Shown here piece by piece: positions 1-6,928 of a stretch of DNA of 64,000 nucleotides (positions are counted from its first letter, which is position 1; each line of letters opens with the position of its first letter). Under the pieces are notes generated by a model. The model had not been told where the DNA came from and searched no databases. It saw only the letters and a program-made list of their open reading frames with translations. A program made the position numbers and the translations under genes. Location of the stretch: the NCBI RefSeq assembly GCF_000294775.2, contig NZ_CP015506.1, positions 533,501 to 597,500 on the forward strand, in the 5' to 3' direction. Source of the DNA: Cytobacillus oceanisediminis 2691 (GTDB taxonomy: Bacteria > Bacillota > Bacilli > Bacillales > Cytobacillaceae).

Positions 1-51
1 AACGCCTAATTAAAATAGCGTTTCCCCAAAATGTGAAAAGGGGAAATTTAT

Positions 52-504
52 ATGAATACCGGCAAAGTGAGAATTGAAGAAGTAACAGCAGACAATTGGT
101 ATGATTGCTGTTTATTGGAGCTTTCAGAGGAACAAAAAGCCTACATGGAGCCGAATGCTGTTTCCATTGCGCAATCTAAATTTGAAACAGCGCTGAAACC
201 GTATGTGATTTACTTGGAGGATAAAGCTGTCGGCTTCTTAATGTTTAATGCATGTATAGAGGAATTGGATGCTTACTGGATTTATCGGATTATGGTTGAT
301 AAGGCGCACCAATGCAAGGGAATAGGCAAAAAAGCGACTGAACTGATGATAGCGGAGATGATGAAACTGCCGAATGCGAAAAAACTTGCAGTAGGCTACC
401 ATCCTGAGAATCTTGGGGCACACAAGCTTTATGCAAGTTTGGGGTTTGCGGATCATGGCCACCGTTTTGGGAAGGAAATGGCGGTTGTGAAAGATTTAGG
501 CTAG
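52..504 (+). CDS. GNAT family N-acetyltransferase
   Basis: A 150-residue single-domain GNAT acetyltransferase that would transfer an acetyl group from acetyl-CoA to an unidentified amine. The acetyl-CoA-binding motif A is visible around residues 80-95 (MVDKAHQCKGIGKKATELM, a Q-x-x-GIG variant). It is followed by the usual NLGAHKLYASLGF C-terminal signature. The ATG is preceded by an AAGGGG ribosome site about 8 bases upstream. It appears to be the first gene of a short run of small genes on this strand. The family is clear; the substrate cannot be read from sequence. Confidence 0.85.
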   Translation: MNTGKVRIEEVTADNWYDCCLLELSEEQKAYMEPNAVSIAQSKFETALKPYVIYLEDKAVGFLMFNACIEELDAYWIYRIMVDKAHQCKGIGKKATELMIAEMMKLPNAKKLAVGYHPENLGAHKLYASLGFADHGHRFGKEMAVVKDLG

Positions 505-527
505 AGAAAGAGGAGGGAAGAAGCAGA

Positions 528-695
528 ATGAAATTGGGAATGGCCCTGTTTATAGGAGGGCTGATTTTGCTAATGTCCGGCATCTTTCTGTCGGCCTATT
601 GGGCAGCTGCCGGCAGTTTCATGGGGATCTTCGGAGGGATGATAATGGGAAGCTCTTCTTATTTCCTTGCGAAAACAGGGCAGAAGGCAGGTTAA
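528..695 (+). CDS. small two-helix membrane protein
   Basis: A 55-residue reading frame with a good GAGGGAAG ribosome site just before its ATG, 23 bases after the acetyltransferase stop. The product is almost entirely hydrophobic: two predicted membrane segments (about residues 4-22 and 28-47) with a short turn, ending in a small basic tail. No family recognised. Spacing suggests cotranscription with the upstream acetyltransferase. Confidence 0.55.
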   Translation: MKLGMALFIGGLILLMSGIFLSAYWAAAGSFMGIFGGMIMGSSSYFLAKTGQKAG

Positions 696-701
696 GAGAT
701 A

Positions 702-863
702 ATGGAACTTATGATTTTTTTATTTGTTTTCTTTATTTTTTTGGCAATCAGTTCAGTAATGAATGTTTTATTTAAGATGACTGAAAAGAAGCATTGGGGC
801 ATTTCATTGCTGCTGAGCCTGGTGTTAGCTGTCATTTCCATTGCCATTTTGGGGATTAAATAG
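702..863 (+). CDS. small membrane protein
   Basis: A 53-residue frame starting 6 bases after the previous stop. It has a long N-terminal hydrophobic segment (residues 3-24), a short KMTEKKHW basic linker and a second hydrophobic segment (33-51). The ribosome site (AAGAGAT) is weak, so translation may depend on coupling to the preceding small gene. No family recognised. Confidence 0.45.
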   Translation: MELMIFLFVFFIFLAISSVMNVLFKMTEKKHWGISLLLSLVLAVISIAILGIK

Positions 864-945
864 TGATTGAAACCGGGTACTTTTGTGTATAAAAATGCTT
901 GGAAAACACAAACTTTAGGTATCCTAATACGAAAAGGTGATGAAA

Positions 946-1086
946 ATGGATAAACAATATCATTTTGCCAAATTGTCCGACGGAGATCTGCAGCAGGTGC
1001 ATAACCTGGAAAAGCAGTTAAGTGAGGAAAAGGGAGAAGAAGTCATTCTTATTGCTTATCATGATCAAAAAGAGAACAATAAATAA
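946..1086 (+). CDS. small conserved-looking cytosolic protein
   Basis: A 46-residue frame with an AAAAGGTG ribosome site 5-6 bases before the ATG. The product is charged and probably helical (SDGDLQQVHNLEKQLSEE) and ends in VILIAYHDQKENNK. Its composition and strong start are typical of a real Bacillus small protein, but I cannot name a function. It stands alone, about 80 bases after the preceding small membrane gene. Confidence 0.5.
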   Translation: MDKQYHFAKLSDGDLQQVHNLEKQLSEEKGEEVILIAYHDQKENNK

Positions 1087-1202
1087 AAAAGATTAGAAAT
1101 CCTCAGTGTGTAGAGATATTGGTAAGTTTTTTATCGGCCAAAAATATATGTCGAAAGATACGTCTGCCATCTGAAATTTAGTTTTATTTTCGGAGGGGAA
1201 TT

Positions 1203-1658
1203 ATGTATAACGAGGACAGGCTGCCTCAAAATGCAAAGAAGGCATATTATTTTTGTTGATCATTTCTGTCATTTCGGTAAACGCGATTGCACCGATTATT
1301 GTGGAAGTGGAACGCGGCTTCAGAAAAGAAACTATTTGGAAACCTTAAAGATTATTCCGTTTATGTGGGTGATCGTGGTCTTGCTTGTAAGGTTAGTGGC
1401 GGGACCATTAGCTGGCAGAATTATGCAAAGATTTTCAGGGCAAACGGACGGATTTAATGCCCGGATTTTATTGAATACTTCATTGAATGTGACCATTCTT
1501 TCTATTTTTTAACCATACTAGGCACCTGGGTTGGTTCGAAACAAATAAGCCTGGAGCCGTTTCGAAATTTTTTCCACAGCTGGTTACGGAATTTCGGTGT
1601 TGCATTCTGGATTGAGCTATTGATTGCCCGGCCTATTGCAAGACTTGCAATGAAATAA
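1203..1658 (+). pseudogene. frameshifted DUF2798-like membrane protein
   Basis: A single protein can be followed through three reading frames. It starts at the ATG at 1203 behind GGAGGGGAATT, shifts near 1232, again near 1345 and again near 1505, and ends at the TAA at 1656. The restored sequence has two repeated units, each with a membrane segment and an arginine-rich RPIARL or RLVAGPLAGR motif, as in the DUF2798 family of two- or four-helix membrane proteins of unknown function. No single frame is longer than about 93 codons. Either it is a decayed gene or the assembly has several single-base errors. Confidence 0.6.
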
Positions 1659-1708
1659 ATCCATGCCAGACAAACCAGCCAGGCAGGGATTGTAAATAAA
1701 ATCGTTAA

Positions 1709-1741
1709 AAAACGCTTGGGATTTTATATCTCAAGCGTTTT
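1709..1741. terminator. bidirectional hairpin terminator
   Basis: Ten-base arms AAAACGCTTG (1709-1718) and CAAGCGTTTT (1732-1741) flank a 13-base loop, with A-rich sequence on one side and T-rich on the other. It sits between the convergent DUF2798-like pseudogene and the monooxygenase gene and can serve both. Confidence 0.75.
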
Positions 1742-1753
1742 CTTGCATATAAT

Positions 1754-2053
1754 TTACTTTTTATCTGCAGGCTGTGCGTTAAACAATTTCACCTGAGGAG
1801 GTGCAGCAAAATATTGAGGGGCTTTCGCTGTAAAGGAGGTAAAATGTTCCGTCTGGTTGTGAAACTTTACAGCGTCCATATCCTCCCATAATTCCACCAT
1901 CGTATAGGACCCCTCTTTTTCTGTATCTTTTAAAAGGTCATAAGAGATATTGCCTTCTTCTGCTCTAGAGGCATCGATAAGCGGACGGATTTCGGCAAGA
2001 AAGTCATTTTCTTTATCAGTTTGTACTTGGAAGCCAGCATGAATAATGATCAT
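1754..2053 (-). CDS. antibiotic biosynthesis monooxygenase (ABM) domain protein, YgiN-like
   Basis: A 99-residue single-domain ABM protein (ferredoxin-like dimeric fold). The typical start IIIHAGFQVQTDKENDFL and the C-terminal HNQTEHFTSFTAKAPQYF are present. Members such as E. coli YgiN act as cofactorless quinol monooxygenases or bind aromatic redox compounds. It lies 21 bases downstream of the nitroreductase gene, so the two are probably cotranscribed under the MarR gene upstream. That context suggests a role in quinone or electrophile stress; the exact substrate is unknown. Confidence 0.85.
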   Translation of the reverse strand: MIIIHAGFQVQTDKENDFLAEIRPLIDASRAEEGNISYDLLKDTEKEGSYTMVELWEDMDAVKFHNQTEHFTSFTAKAPQYFAAPPQVKLFNAQPADKK

Positions 2054-2074
2054 GTTTGATTTCTCCTTTATGAG

Positions 2075-2710
2075 TTATTTCCACTCCGTGATATCTTCAA
2101 CAGGCAGGCGGACAGATTTATAGCCCTGATCAGCGGCTTTGCCGATTGAGATAAGCATGACAGGATAGTAGCGTTCCTTGTCAAGATGGAATGCATCAGC
2201 TATGCGGTCTTTTTCATAGCCTCCAATTGGATTTGTATCATAGCCATGGGCACGTGCTGCAAGCATTAGCTGCATGGATACGAGACCAGCATCAATCAGG
2301 TTCATTTCTTTCTTTTGCTCGAATGTCATGTTTTCCATTAAGCCCTTGATGGATGGCACCTGTTTGTCTCTTACATCAGCAGGCATATATCCTTTTTCAA
2401 CAGCTGTATCATAAATTTTTTCAATGAATGTTTCACTCTTCATATCAACAAAGACGGCAATGACAGCTGCTGATGTCTCTACTTGCCTTTGGTTGAATTT
2501 TGCAAGCGGTGCCAGTGTTTCTTTGCCTTCTTTTGAATCGATCACCACAAAGCGCCATGGCTGCAGGTTAACGGATGAAGGAGCCAAAGACGCTTCTTCC
2601 AGGATTTCTGCCATTTCTTCTCTGCTTATTTTGACCGTTGGGTCATAATTACGGATGGAACGGCGTCCTGTGATGATTTCCTTAAAGTCATTGATAACGG
2701 TTTTATTCAT
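2075..2710 (-). CDS. NAD(P)H-dependent nitroreductase family protein (MhqN-like)
   Basis: A 211-residue FMN-dependent nitroreductase. The N-terminal signature GRRSIRNYDPTVKISREEM with following LAPSSVNLQPWRFVV is the FMN-binding motif of this family. The C-terminal part carries AARAHGYDTNPIGGY and ISIGKAADQGY, as in reductases of quinones and nitroaromatics. The upstream MarR gene (36 bases away) and downstream ABM gene match the layout of B. subtilis mhqN-like quinone-detoxification loci, although orthology is not proved. The ATG has an AAAGGAG ribosome site. Confidence 0.88.
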   Translation of the reverse strand: MNKTVINDFKEIITGRRSIRNYDPTVKISREEMAEILEEASLAPSSVNLQPWRFVVIDSKEGKETLAPLAKFNQRQVETSAAVIAVFVDMKSETFIEKIYDTAVEKGYMPADVRDKQVPSIKGLMENMTFEQKKEMNLIDAGLVSMQLMLAARAHGYDTNPIGGYEKDRIADAFHLDKERYYPVMLISIGKAADQGYKSVRLPVEDITEWK

Positions 2711-2746
2711 GATGAACTCTCCTTTATGTTTTTCTGAATGTGAAAA

Positions 2747-3175
2747 TTACAATTTATCTATATTTTCCTGGATGCGTGTGAGCATATTTAATAGTGTGCT
2801 TCGCTCAAGTTCCGATAAGCCGTTCAGGATTTTGGAAATAAATCGCTGCTTTTCTTCGCAGTAAGCAGCAATCTTCGTTTTGCCTTCCTCTGTCAGGCTG
2901 ACATAAGTAAAGCGGTTATCTTCAGGATTTTTCCTGCGGATTACCATGCCTTTTTCTTCAAGCTGCTTAAGGTGTCTTGTGACAGCAGCATGATCAATAT
3001 TCACTTTTTTCTGAAGCTCCCGCTGCGTAATTTCTTCCGCTTCAAAAAGCTCCCGAAGAATCTCAAGCCGTGACTGGCTGATGCCTGTACAGCGTTCAAA
3101 CTTCGGCATTGTCTGCTTACTGAGCTCAAACAGCCGGGCGGCAATTAATTCTTCTTCCTTTGAACATTTGAACAC
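2747..3175 (-). CDS. MarR family transcriptional regulator
   Basis: A 142-residue MarR-type repressor with a winged helix in residues 30-110. The recognition helix is in ITQRELQKKVNIDHAAVTRHLKQLEEKGMVIRR, and the wing in NPEDNRFTYVSLTEEGK. Cys4 lies near the N-terminus and Cys23 in the first helix region; thiol switching is known in MhqR/YodB-like regulators, but no specific role can be assigned here. It is the first gene of a probable operon with the nitroreductase and ABM genes. Two palindromic TTGA-N4-TCAA sites immediately upstream suggest autorepression. Confidence 0.9.
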   Translation of the reverse strand: MFKCSKEEELIAARLFELSKQTMPKFERCTGISQSRLEILRELFEAEEITQRELQKKVNIDHAAVTRHLKQLEEKGMVIRRKNPEDNRFTYVSLTEEGKTKIAAYCEEKQRFISKILNGLSELERSTLLNMLTRIQENIDKL

Positions 3176-3196
3176 AGCATCCCCGCCTTTTGTATA

Positions 3197-3225
3197 ATTG
3201 ATAGGTCAATGATTGATACGTCAAT
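3197..3225. promoter_or_regulatory. tandem MarR operators upstream of the marR-nitroreductase operon
   Basis: Two 14-base near-identical palindromes, ATTGATAGGTCAAT (3197-3210) and ATTGATACGTCAAT (3212-3225), lie 22 bases before the regulator start with centres 15 bases apart. TTGA-N4-TCAA dyads are typical MarR-family sites. On the coding (minus) strand the repeats provide TTGACG/TTGACC sequences, so binding would cover the promoter. Confidence 0.7.
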
Positions 3226-3333
3226 TAATATAACCCAAAATATTTTAGAAGTCAAACTGGATGTTTAGGCAGAGAAAATCCTGCTGAATAATTTATGGGT
3301 CAGCAGGGTTTTCAGTAATTGAGCTTCGTTTTT

Positions 3334-3969
3334 CTAAAGTTTCTCTGCTTCCATAAGCCACACAAACCGATTCAGCTGCTTAAACCTAACAGAGAATCCA
3401 TTGGATTGAAACATGCTTTCTAATATAGGGATGGTTGTATAGTATTCTGTTTCCAGGTCTTGAGCCAGGCTGAGGAAATGTTTATTTTTAGCCTCCTTGA
3501 TAAAAGTCTGTTTTTCGTCCTCGCTACCAAAGACAGTATCGGCAAAGACAACTTTCCCGCCAGTTGAAAGGAGGGCGCTGTATTTAGTTATGGCATTGGC
3601 TTTTTCGCTGTCTTCTAAATGATGGAATGCGTAGGAGCTGACGAAGGCATCTATGGGGCCAATCAATTGAAAGTTTAAGAAATCACCATCTAATAATGTA
3701 AGATGAGGCATTTTATTGCTTGCTATTTTCCTCATGGCAGCAGAAGGTTCCACTCCGACTACTGAACAGCCTTTCTCCAGGAGTCTTTGAGTTAAGTTTC
3801 CCGTACCTGTACCGAATTCCACCACATTTCCATTAACAAGATCGGCAACTTCATTAAGAATGTGTTCATAATTCAAAAACACCTCTTGATATTCAAGGTC
3901 TTTACCCGTTACTGCCTGATCATAGGAATCTGCCCAGTGGTCAAACAAATCTACAAATTCACGGCCCAT
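3334..3969 (-). CDS. yrrT: class I SAM-dependent methyltransferase YrrT
   Basis: A 211-residue methyltransferase starting MGREFVDLFDHWADSYDQAV, which is characteristic of Bacillus YrrT. The SAM-binding motif I is VVEFGTGTGNL (about residues 48-58), followed by VVGVEPSAAM and DAFVSSYAFHHLE. The ATG at 3969 is chosen over upstream in-frame codons because AAGGAGTGATTTTACA places a ribosome site correctly. In B. subtilis yrrT heads the yrrT-mtnN-mccA-mccB operon for methionine-to-cysteine conversion. Here it is divergent from mccA-mccB and mtnN is absent. Its true methyl acceptor is unknown. Confidence 0.88.
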   Translation of the reverse strand: MGREFVDLFDHWADSYDQAVTGKDLEYQEVFLNYEHILNEVADLVNGNVVEFGTGTGNLTQRLLEKGCSVVGVEPSAAMRKIASNKMPHLTLLDGDFLNFQLIGPIDAFVSSYAFHHLEDSEKANAITKYSALLSTGGKVVFADTVFGSEDEKQTFIKEAKNKHFLSLAQDLETEYYTTIPILESMFQSNGFSVRFKQLNRFVWLMEAEKL

Positions 3970-4007
3970 TGTAAAATCACTCCTTTTAATTCTTATAATA
4001 CTTATTG

Positions 4008-4038
4008 GTATAGTATGAATAAGTATCCCGCTTGGCAA
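4008..4038 (-). promoter_or_regulatory. sigma-A promoter of yrrT
   Basis: On the minus strand, -35 TTGCCA (4038-4033), a 17-base spacer and -10 TACTAT (4015-4010). It is followed by a 37-base segment (4017-3981) nearly repeated at the divergent mccA promoter. Confidence 0.65.
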
Positions 4039-4089
4039 CTTTGTAACTTGCCTTTATTTTCAGTTGCCAGCTGATTTTTTAGCTGATAA

Positions 4090-4146
4090 TTGACAAAAAA
4101 ATATTTAAAACATACTATACAAGTAGGAATAATAAGAATTAAAGGG
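4090..4146 (+). promoter_or_regulatory. sigma-A promoter and putative operator of mccA-mccB
   Basis: -35 TTGACA (4090-4095), a 17-base spacer and -10 TACTAT (4113-4118). The -10 and downstream segment 4111-4147 match 31 of 37 positions of the corresponding segment at the divergent yrrT promoter, including CATACTATAC and ATAAGAATTAAA. In B. subtilis the homologous genes are repressed by the cysteine regulator CymR. The duplicated element is a plausible CymR site, but I infer this from context rather than from a verified consensus. Confidence 0.65.
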
Positions 4147-4217
4147 AACATAAGAAACATCCAAAAAACGCAATGGAGAAGAGTAACCATTCTTTCTGAA
4201 AAACAGAGGTGCTGACG

Positions 4218-5145
4218 ATGAATTATTACAGCAGTGTGAAGGAACTGATTGGGCATACCCCTCTTGTGAAAATCAAACACTACGCTGTTCCGCATGGAGT
4301 AAATGTTTTCGCTAAGCTTGAATATTTTAACCCCGGCGGCAGTGTAAAGGATCGGTTAGGACAAAAGCTGATTCAGACAGCGATTGAGGATGGGCTGCTT
4401 CCGGAAGATGGGGCTGTAATTGAACCGACTGCAGGGAATACTGGGATCGGCTTAGCGCTGGCTGCTATTGGAACGAAGATCAAAATCATCTGTGTCGTAC
4501 CTCAAAAATTCAGCGTTGAAAAACAGGAACTAATGAAGGCGTTAGGGGCAGAAGTTATTAATACGCCGACTGAAGAGGGCATGGAAGGCGCTATTAAGAA
4601 GGCTGAGGAACTGCTGCTAAAGATTCCTAATTTCCTATAGTCCTCAGCAATTCAGCAATGAAAATAACCCGCAAACGTATTATGAAACATTGGGACCTGA
4701 GATTTTCCAAGCGTTAGATGGGAAGATCGATATTTTTGCAGCAGGAGCTGGGACTGGCGGTACATTCATGGGCTGCGCCAGATATTTTAAAGAAAAGAAT
4801 CCAAAGATAAAGACAGTTATTGTTGAACCTGAAGGATCCATTTTAAATGGCGGAAAGGCAGGGCCGCATCGAACCGAGGGAATCGGGATGGAGTTTTTGC
4901 CGCCGTATATGGAAATAGGTTTATTTGACGCCATTCATACCATTTCAGATAAAGATGCCTTTAAACGAGTGAAGGAGCTGGCGTTATTGCAAGGATACTT
5001 AGTTGGAAGTTCGTCAGGAGCTGCTTTCGAAGCAGTATTGAGAGAAGCTGAAAATGCTGCGCCTGGCACGAATATTCTCACGATTTTTCCTGACAGCAGT
5101 GAGCGGTATTTAAGTAAATCTATTTATGAGGAGGATAAACAATGA
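4218..5145 (+). pseudogene. mccA: O-acetylserine-dependent cystathionine beta-synthase MccA, single frameshift
   Basis: Two overlapping-frame pieces make one full PLP-dependent enzyme of about 308 residues. Residues 1-141 carry the PLP-lysine motif GGSVKDR and EPTAGNTGIGLA. After a one-base shift the second piece continues with SYSPQQFSNENNPQTYYETLGPEI and the glycine-rich AAGAGTGGTFMGC. The shift is an extra T in the run at 4631-4633. The ATG at 4218 is chosen because GAGGTG lies 6 bases upstream. MccA condenses homocysteine with O-acetylserine in reverse trans-sulfuration. The stop overlaps the mccB start (ATGA). Pseudogene or sequencing error cannot be separated here. Confidence 0.85.
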
Positions 5146-6269
5146 GAAAGAAAACACAAATGATTCACGGCGGCATCTCCAGGGATGAACATACAGGTGC
5201 CGTCTCCATTCCTGTCCACCATGCCAGTACCTTTAAACAAGATGGTGTGGGCAATTTCGTTTATGAGTATGCAAGAACCGGAAATCCGACAAGGCATGCA
5301 CTGGAGGAATTAATAAAGGATTTGGAAGGCGGATACCGCGGGTTTGCTTTCGGTTCCGGCATGGCGGCTATCTCTTCTGTAATGCACTTATTTTCAACAG
5401 GAGATCATGTTATTTTCACAGATGATGTATATGGCGGGTCCTATCGATTAGTGACAACTGTTCTGACGAAATATAATGTAGATGTAACCTTTGTGGATAC
5501 AAGTGATTTGGCTGCTGTGGAAGCGGCGATACAGGAAAATACAAAAGCCATTTATGTTGAGACGCCAACAAATCCATTGCTGAAGATTACAGACTTGGCC
5601 GGTATCTCCAAACTGGCAAAATCAAAGAATCTGCTAATGATTGTAGATAACACCTTCAGTACACCATATTGGCAAAATCCGATAGAACTGGGTGCTGATA
5701 TAGTCCTCCATAGTGCCACCAAATATATAGGCGGACATAGTGATGTGGTTGCTGGGCTGGTTGTGGTGAATTCCGAACAGCTTGCTAGAGATATGCACTT
5801 CATCCAAAATTCAACCGGTGCTGTTCTGGGACCGCAGGACAGCTGGCTATTAATCAGGGGAATTCGGACACTGGCCATTCGGATGGAGGAAATTGAAGAA
5901 AATGCGAAAAGGGTGGCACATTTTCTTGCCAATCATCCACAGGTTTCAAAGATTTATTATCCAGGATTTAAAGATCATAAAGGCCATGACATTCACTTGC
6001 AGCAGGCACGGGGCTTTGGCGGAATGATTTCCTTTGATGCCGGAACCGGTGAAAAGGCAGAAGAGGTCCTTAAAAAAGTAAAATACTTTACCCTGGCAGA
6101 AAGTTTAGGCGCGGTGGAAAGTCTAATTTCCCTTCCAGCCAAAATGACACATGCATCGATACCGAGAGATCGCCGTCTGGAATTGGGAATAACAGACGGC
6201 CTGATCCGCATATCGGTTGGTCTGGAAGATGCCGAAGACTTGATTGAGGATTTGGAGTCAGCGCTATAA
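5142..6269 (+). CDS. mccB: cystathionine gamma-lyase / homocysteine gamma-lyase MccB
   Basis: A 375-residue Cys/Met-metabolism PLP enzyme. The PLP lysine lies in SATKYIGGHSDVVAG (about residue 196). Other family signatures are YARTGNPTRHALEE, FGSGMAAISSV and VDNTFSTPYWQNP. MccB cleaves cystathionine to cysteine, alpha-ketobutyrate and ammonia, completing methionine-to-cysteine conversion with MccA. It overlaps mccA by four bases, so translation is coupled. A strong terminator follows. Full length for the family. Confidence 0.93.
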   Translation: MRKKTQMIHGGISRDEHTGAVSIPVHHASTFKQDGVGNFVYEYARTGNPTRHALEELIKDLEGGYRGFAFGSGMAAISSVMHLFSTGDHVIFTDDVYGGSYRLVTTVLTKYNVDVTFVDTSDLAAVEAAIQENTKAIYVETPTNPLLKITDLAGISKLAKSKNLLMIVDNTFSTPYWQNPIELGADIVLHSATKYIGGHSDVVAGLVVVNSEQLARDMHFIQNSTGAVLGPQDSWLLIRGIRTLAIRMEEIEENAKRVAHFLANHPQVSKIYYPGFKDHKGHDIHLQQARGFGGMISFDAGTGEKAEEVLKKVKYFTLAESLGAVESLISLPAKMTHASIPRDRRLELGITDGLIRISVGLEDAEDLIEDLESAL

Positions 6270-6273
6270 GGAA

Positions 6274-6307
6274 AAGCCCCATTTAGTTCAAATTCTAAAT
6301 GGGGCTT
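6274..6307. terminator. rho-independent terminator after mccB
   Basis: Thirteen-base perfectly paired arms AAGCCCCATTTAG and CTAAATGGGGCTT with an 8-base loop, starting 5 bases after the mccB stop and followed by T-rich sequence. Confidence 0.9.
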
Positions 6308-6330
6308 GCGTATTTTTTATTTGAAAATGA

Positions 6331-6435
6331 TTAACTTCTTAACGCTCTTCTGACTTTCCTTGCAAAATTGATTGGATGATCAACATCCTGGATATTCACA
6401 TAAATGAGGCTGGGCTGATCAAATAGCCACTCATT
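6331..6435 (-). pseudogene. C-terminal gene fragment (unknown protein)
   Basis: On the minus strand an open frame ends at 6331 and reads back through coding-looking sequence (FDQPSLIYVNIQDVDHPI, then FARKVRRALRS). It has no start or upstream domain: a stop occurs near 6480 and the frame runs into the oppositely oriented fragment. I do not recognise the protein. It is best read as the tail of a gene whose body was lost. Confidence 0.4.
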
Positions 6436-6600
6436 GTGTACGGACGAAACGGTTATTACCTGTTTAATAATGGCACAAGCAAATCAGAGGATGACAAGAA
6501 GATTTTGCTGAATCTTCATTCAGACTGGTATGCAAAGAGAAGGGCGTTTTACGAAGTGCTTCCGGAATATGAGATTCCGCTTGATACAATGGAAAAATAA
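6427..6600 (+). pseudogene. C-terminal gene fragment (unknown protein)
   Basis: A plus-strand open frame after a stop at 6424, ending at the TAA at 6598-6600. It encodes a well-composed tail (GRNGYYLFNNGTSKSEDD, LHSDWYAKRRAFYEVLPEYE) without a start codon or ribosome site. It abuts the minus-strand fragment head to head, suggesting a deletion joined the tails of two neighbouring genes. Function not recognised. Confidence 0.4.
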
Positions 6601-6625
6601 GTGCCTGTCACCTCAACAGGCACTT
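6599..6625. terminator. hairpin terminator before phhB
   Basis: Arms AAGTGCCTGT (6599-6608) and ACAGGCACTT (6616-6625) with a 7-base loop, 6 bases from the phhB stop. A/T-rich on both sides, so it can terminate phhA-phhB and the plus-strand remnant. Confidence 0.8.
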
Positions 6626-6631
6626 ATTTTC

Positions 6632-6928
6632 CTAATGATGGTCTGCAAGATAAAGGTCATCAATCTGCATGGCTAGCTTAAAATCCAGACCTGTCAGCCC
6701 ATTCTCACTCCAGGAAGTGAGGGAGATGATCACCATTTTGTATTGAATGGTGATAAAAGGATGATGGTTTTCTTTTTCGGCAAGGGATGCTATTTTATTT
6801 ACGAATGCGATTCCATCGAGGTATTCTTTGAAACGGTAACGTCGTTCAATCCATTTGCTGTCTTTTCTTTTCCAGTCCGACAGCGTGGATAGTTGCCGGG
6901 CTATTTCTTCTTCACTTAATCTTTTCAT
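6632..6928 (-). CDS. phhB: pterin-4a-carbinolamine dehydratase
   Basis: A 98-residue PCD/DCoH protein. It contains the active-site motif EKENHHPFITIQYKMVIISL and the ending ENGLTGLDFKLAMQIDDL. The enzyme dehydrates 4a-hydroxytetrahydropterin formed by phenylalanine hydroxylase, allowing cofactor recycling. Its start overlaps the phhA stop by 4 bases, giving translational coupling, and the pair is the standard phhAB arrangement. Confidence 0.93.
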   Translation of the reverse strand: MKRLSEEEIARQLSTLSDWKRKDSKWIERRYRFKEYLDGIAFVNKIASLAEKENHHPFITIQYKMVIISLTSWSENGLTGLDFKLAMQIDDLYLADHH

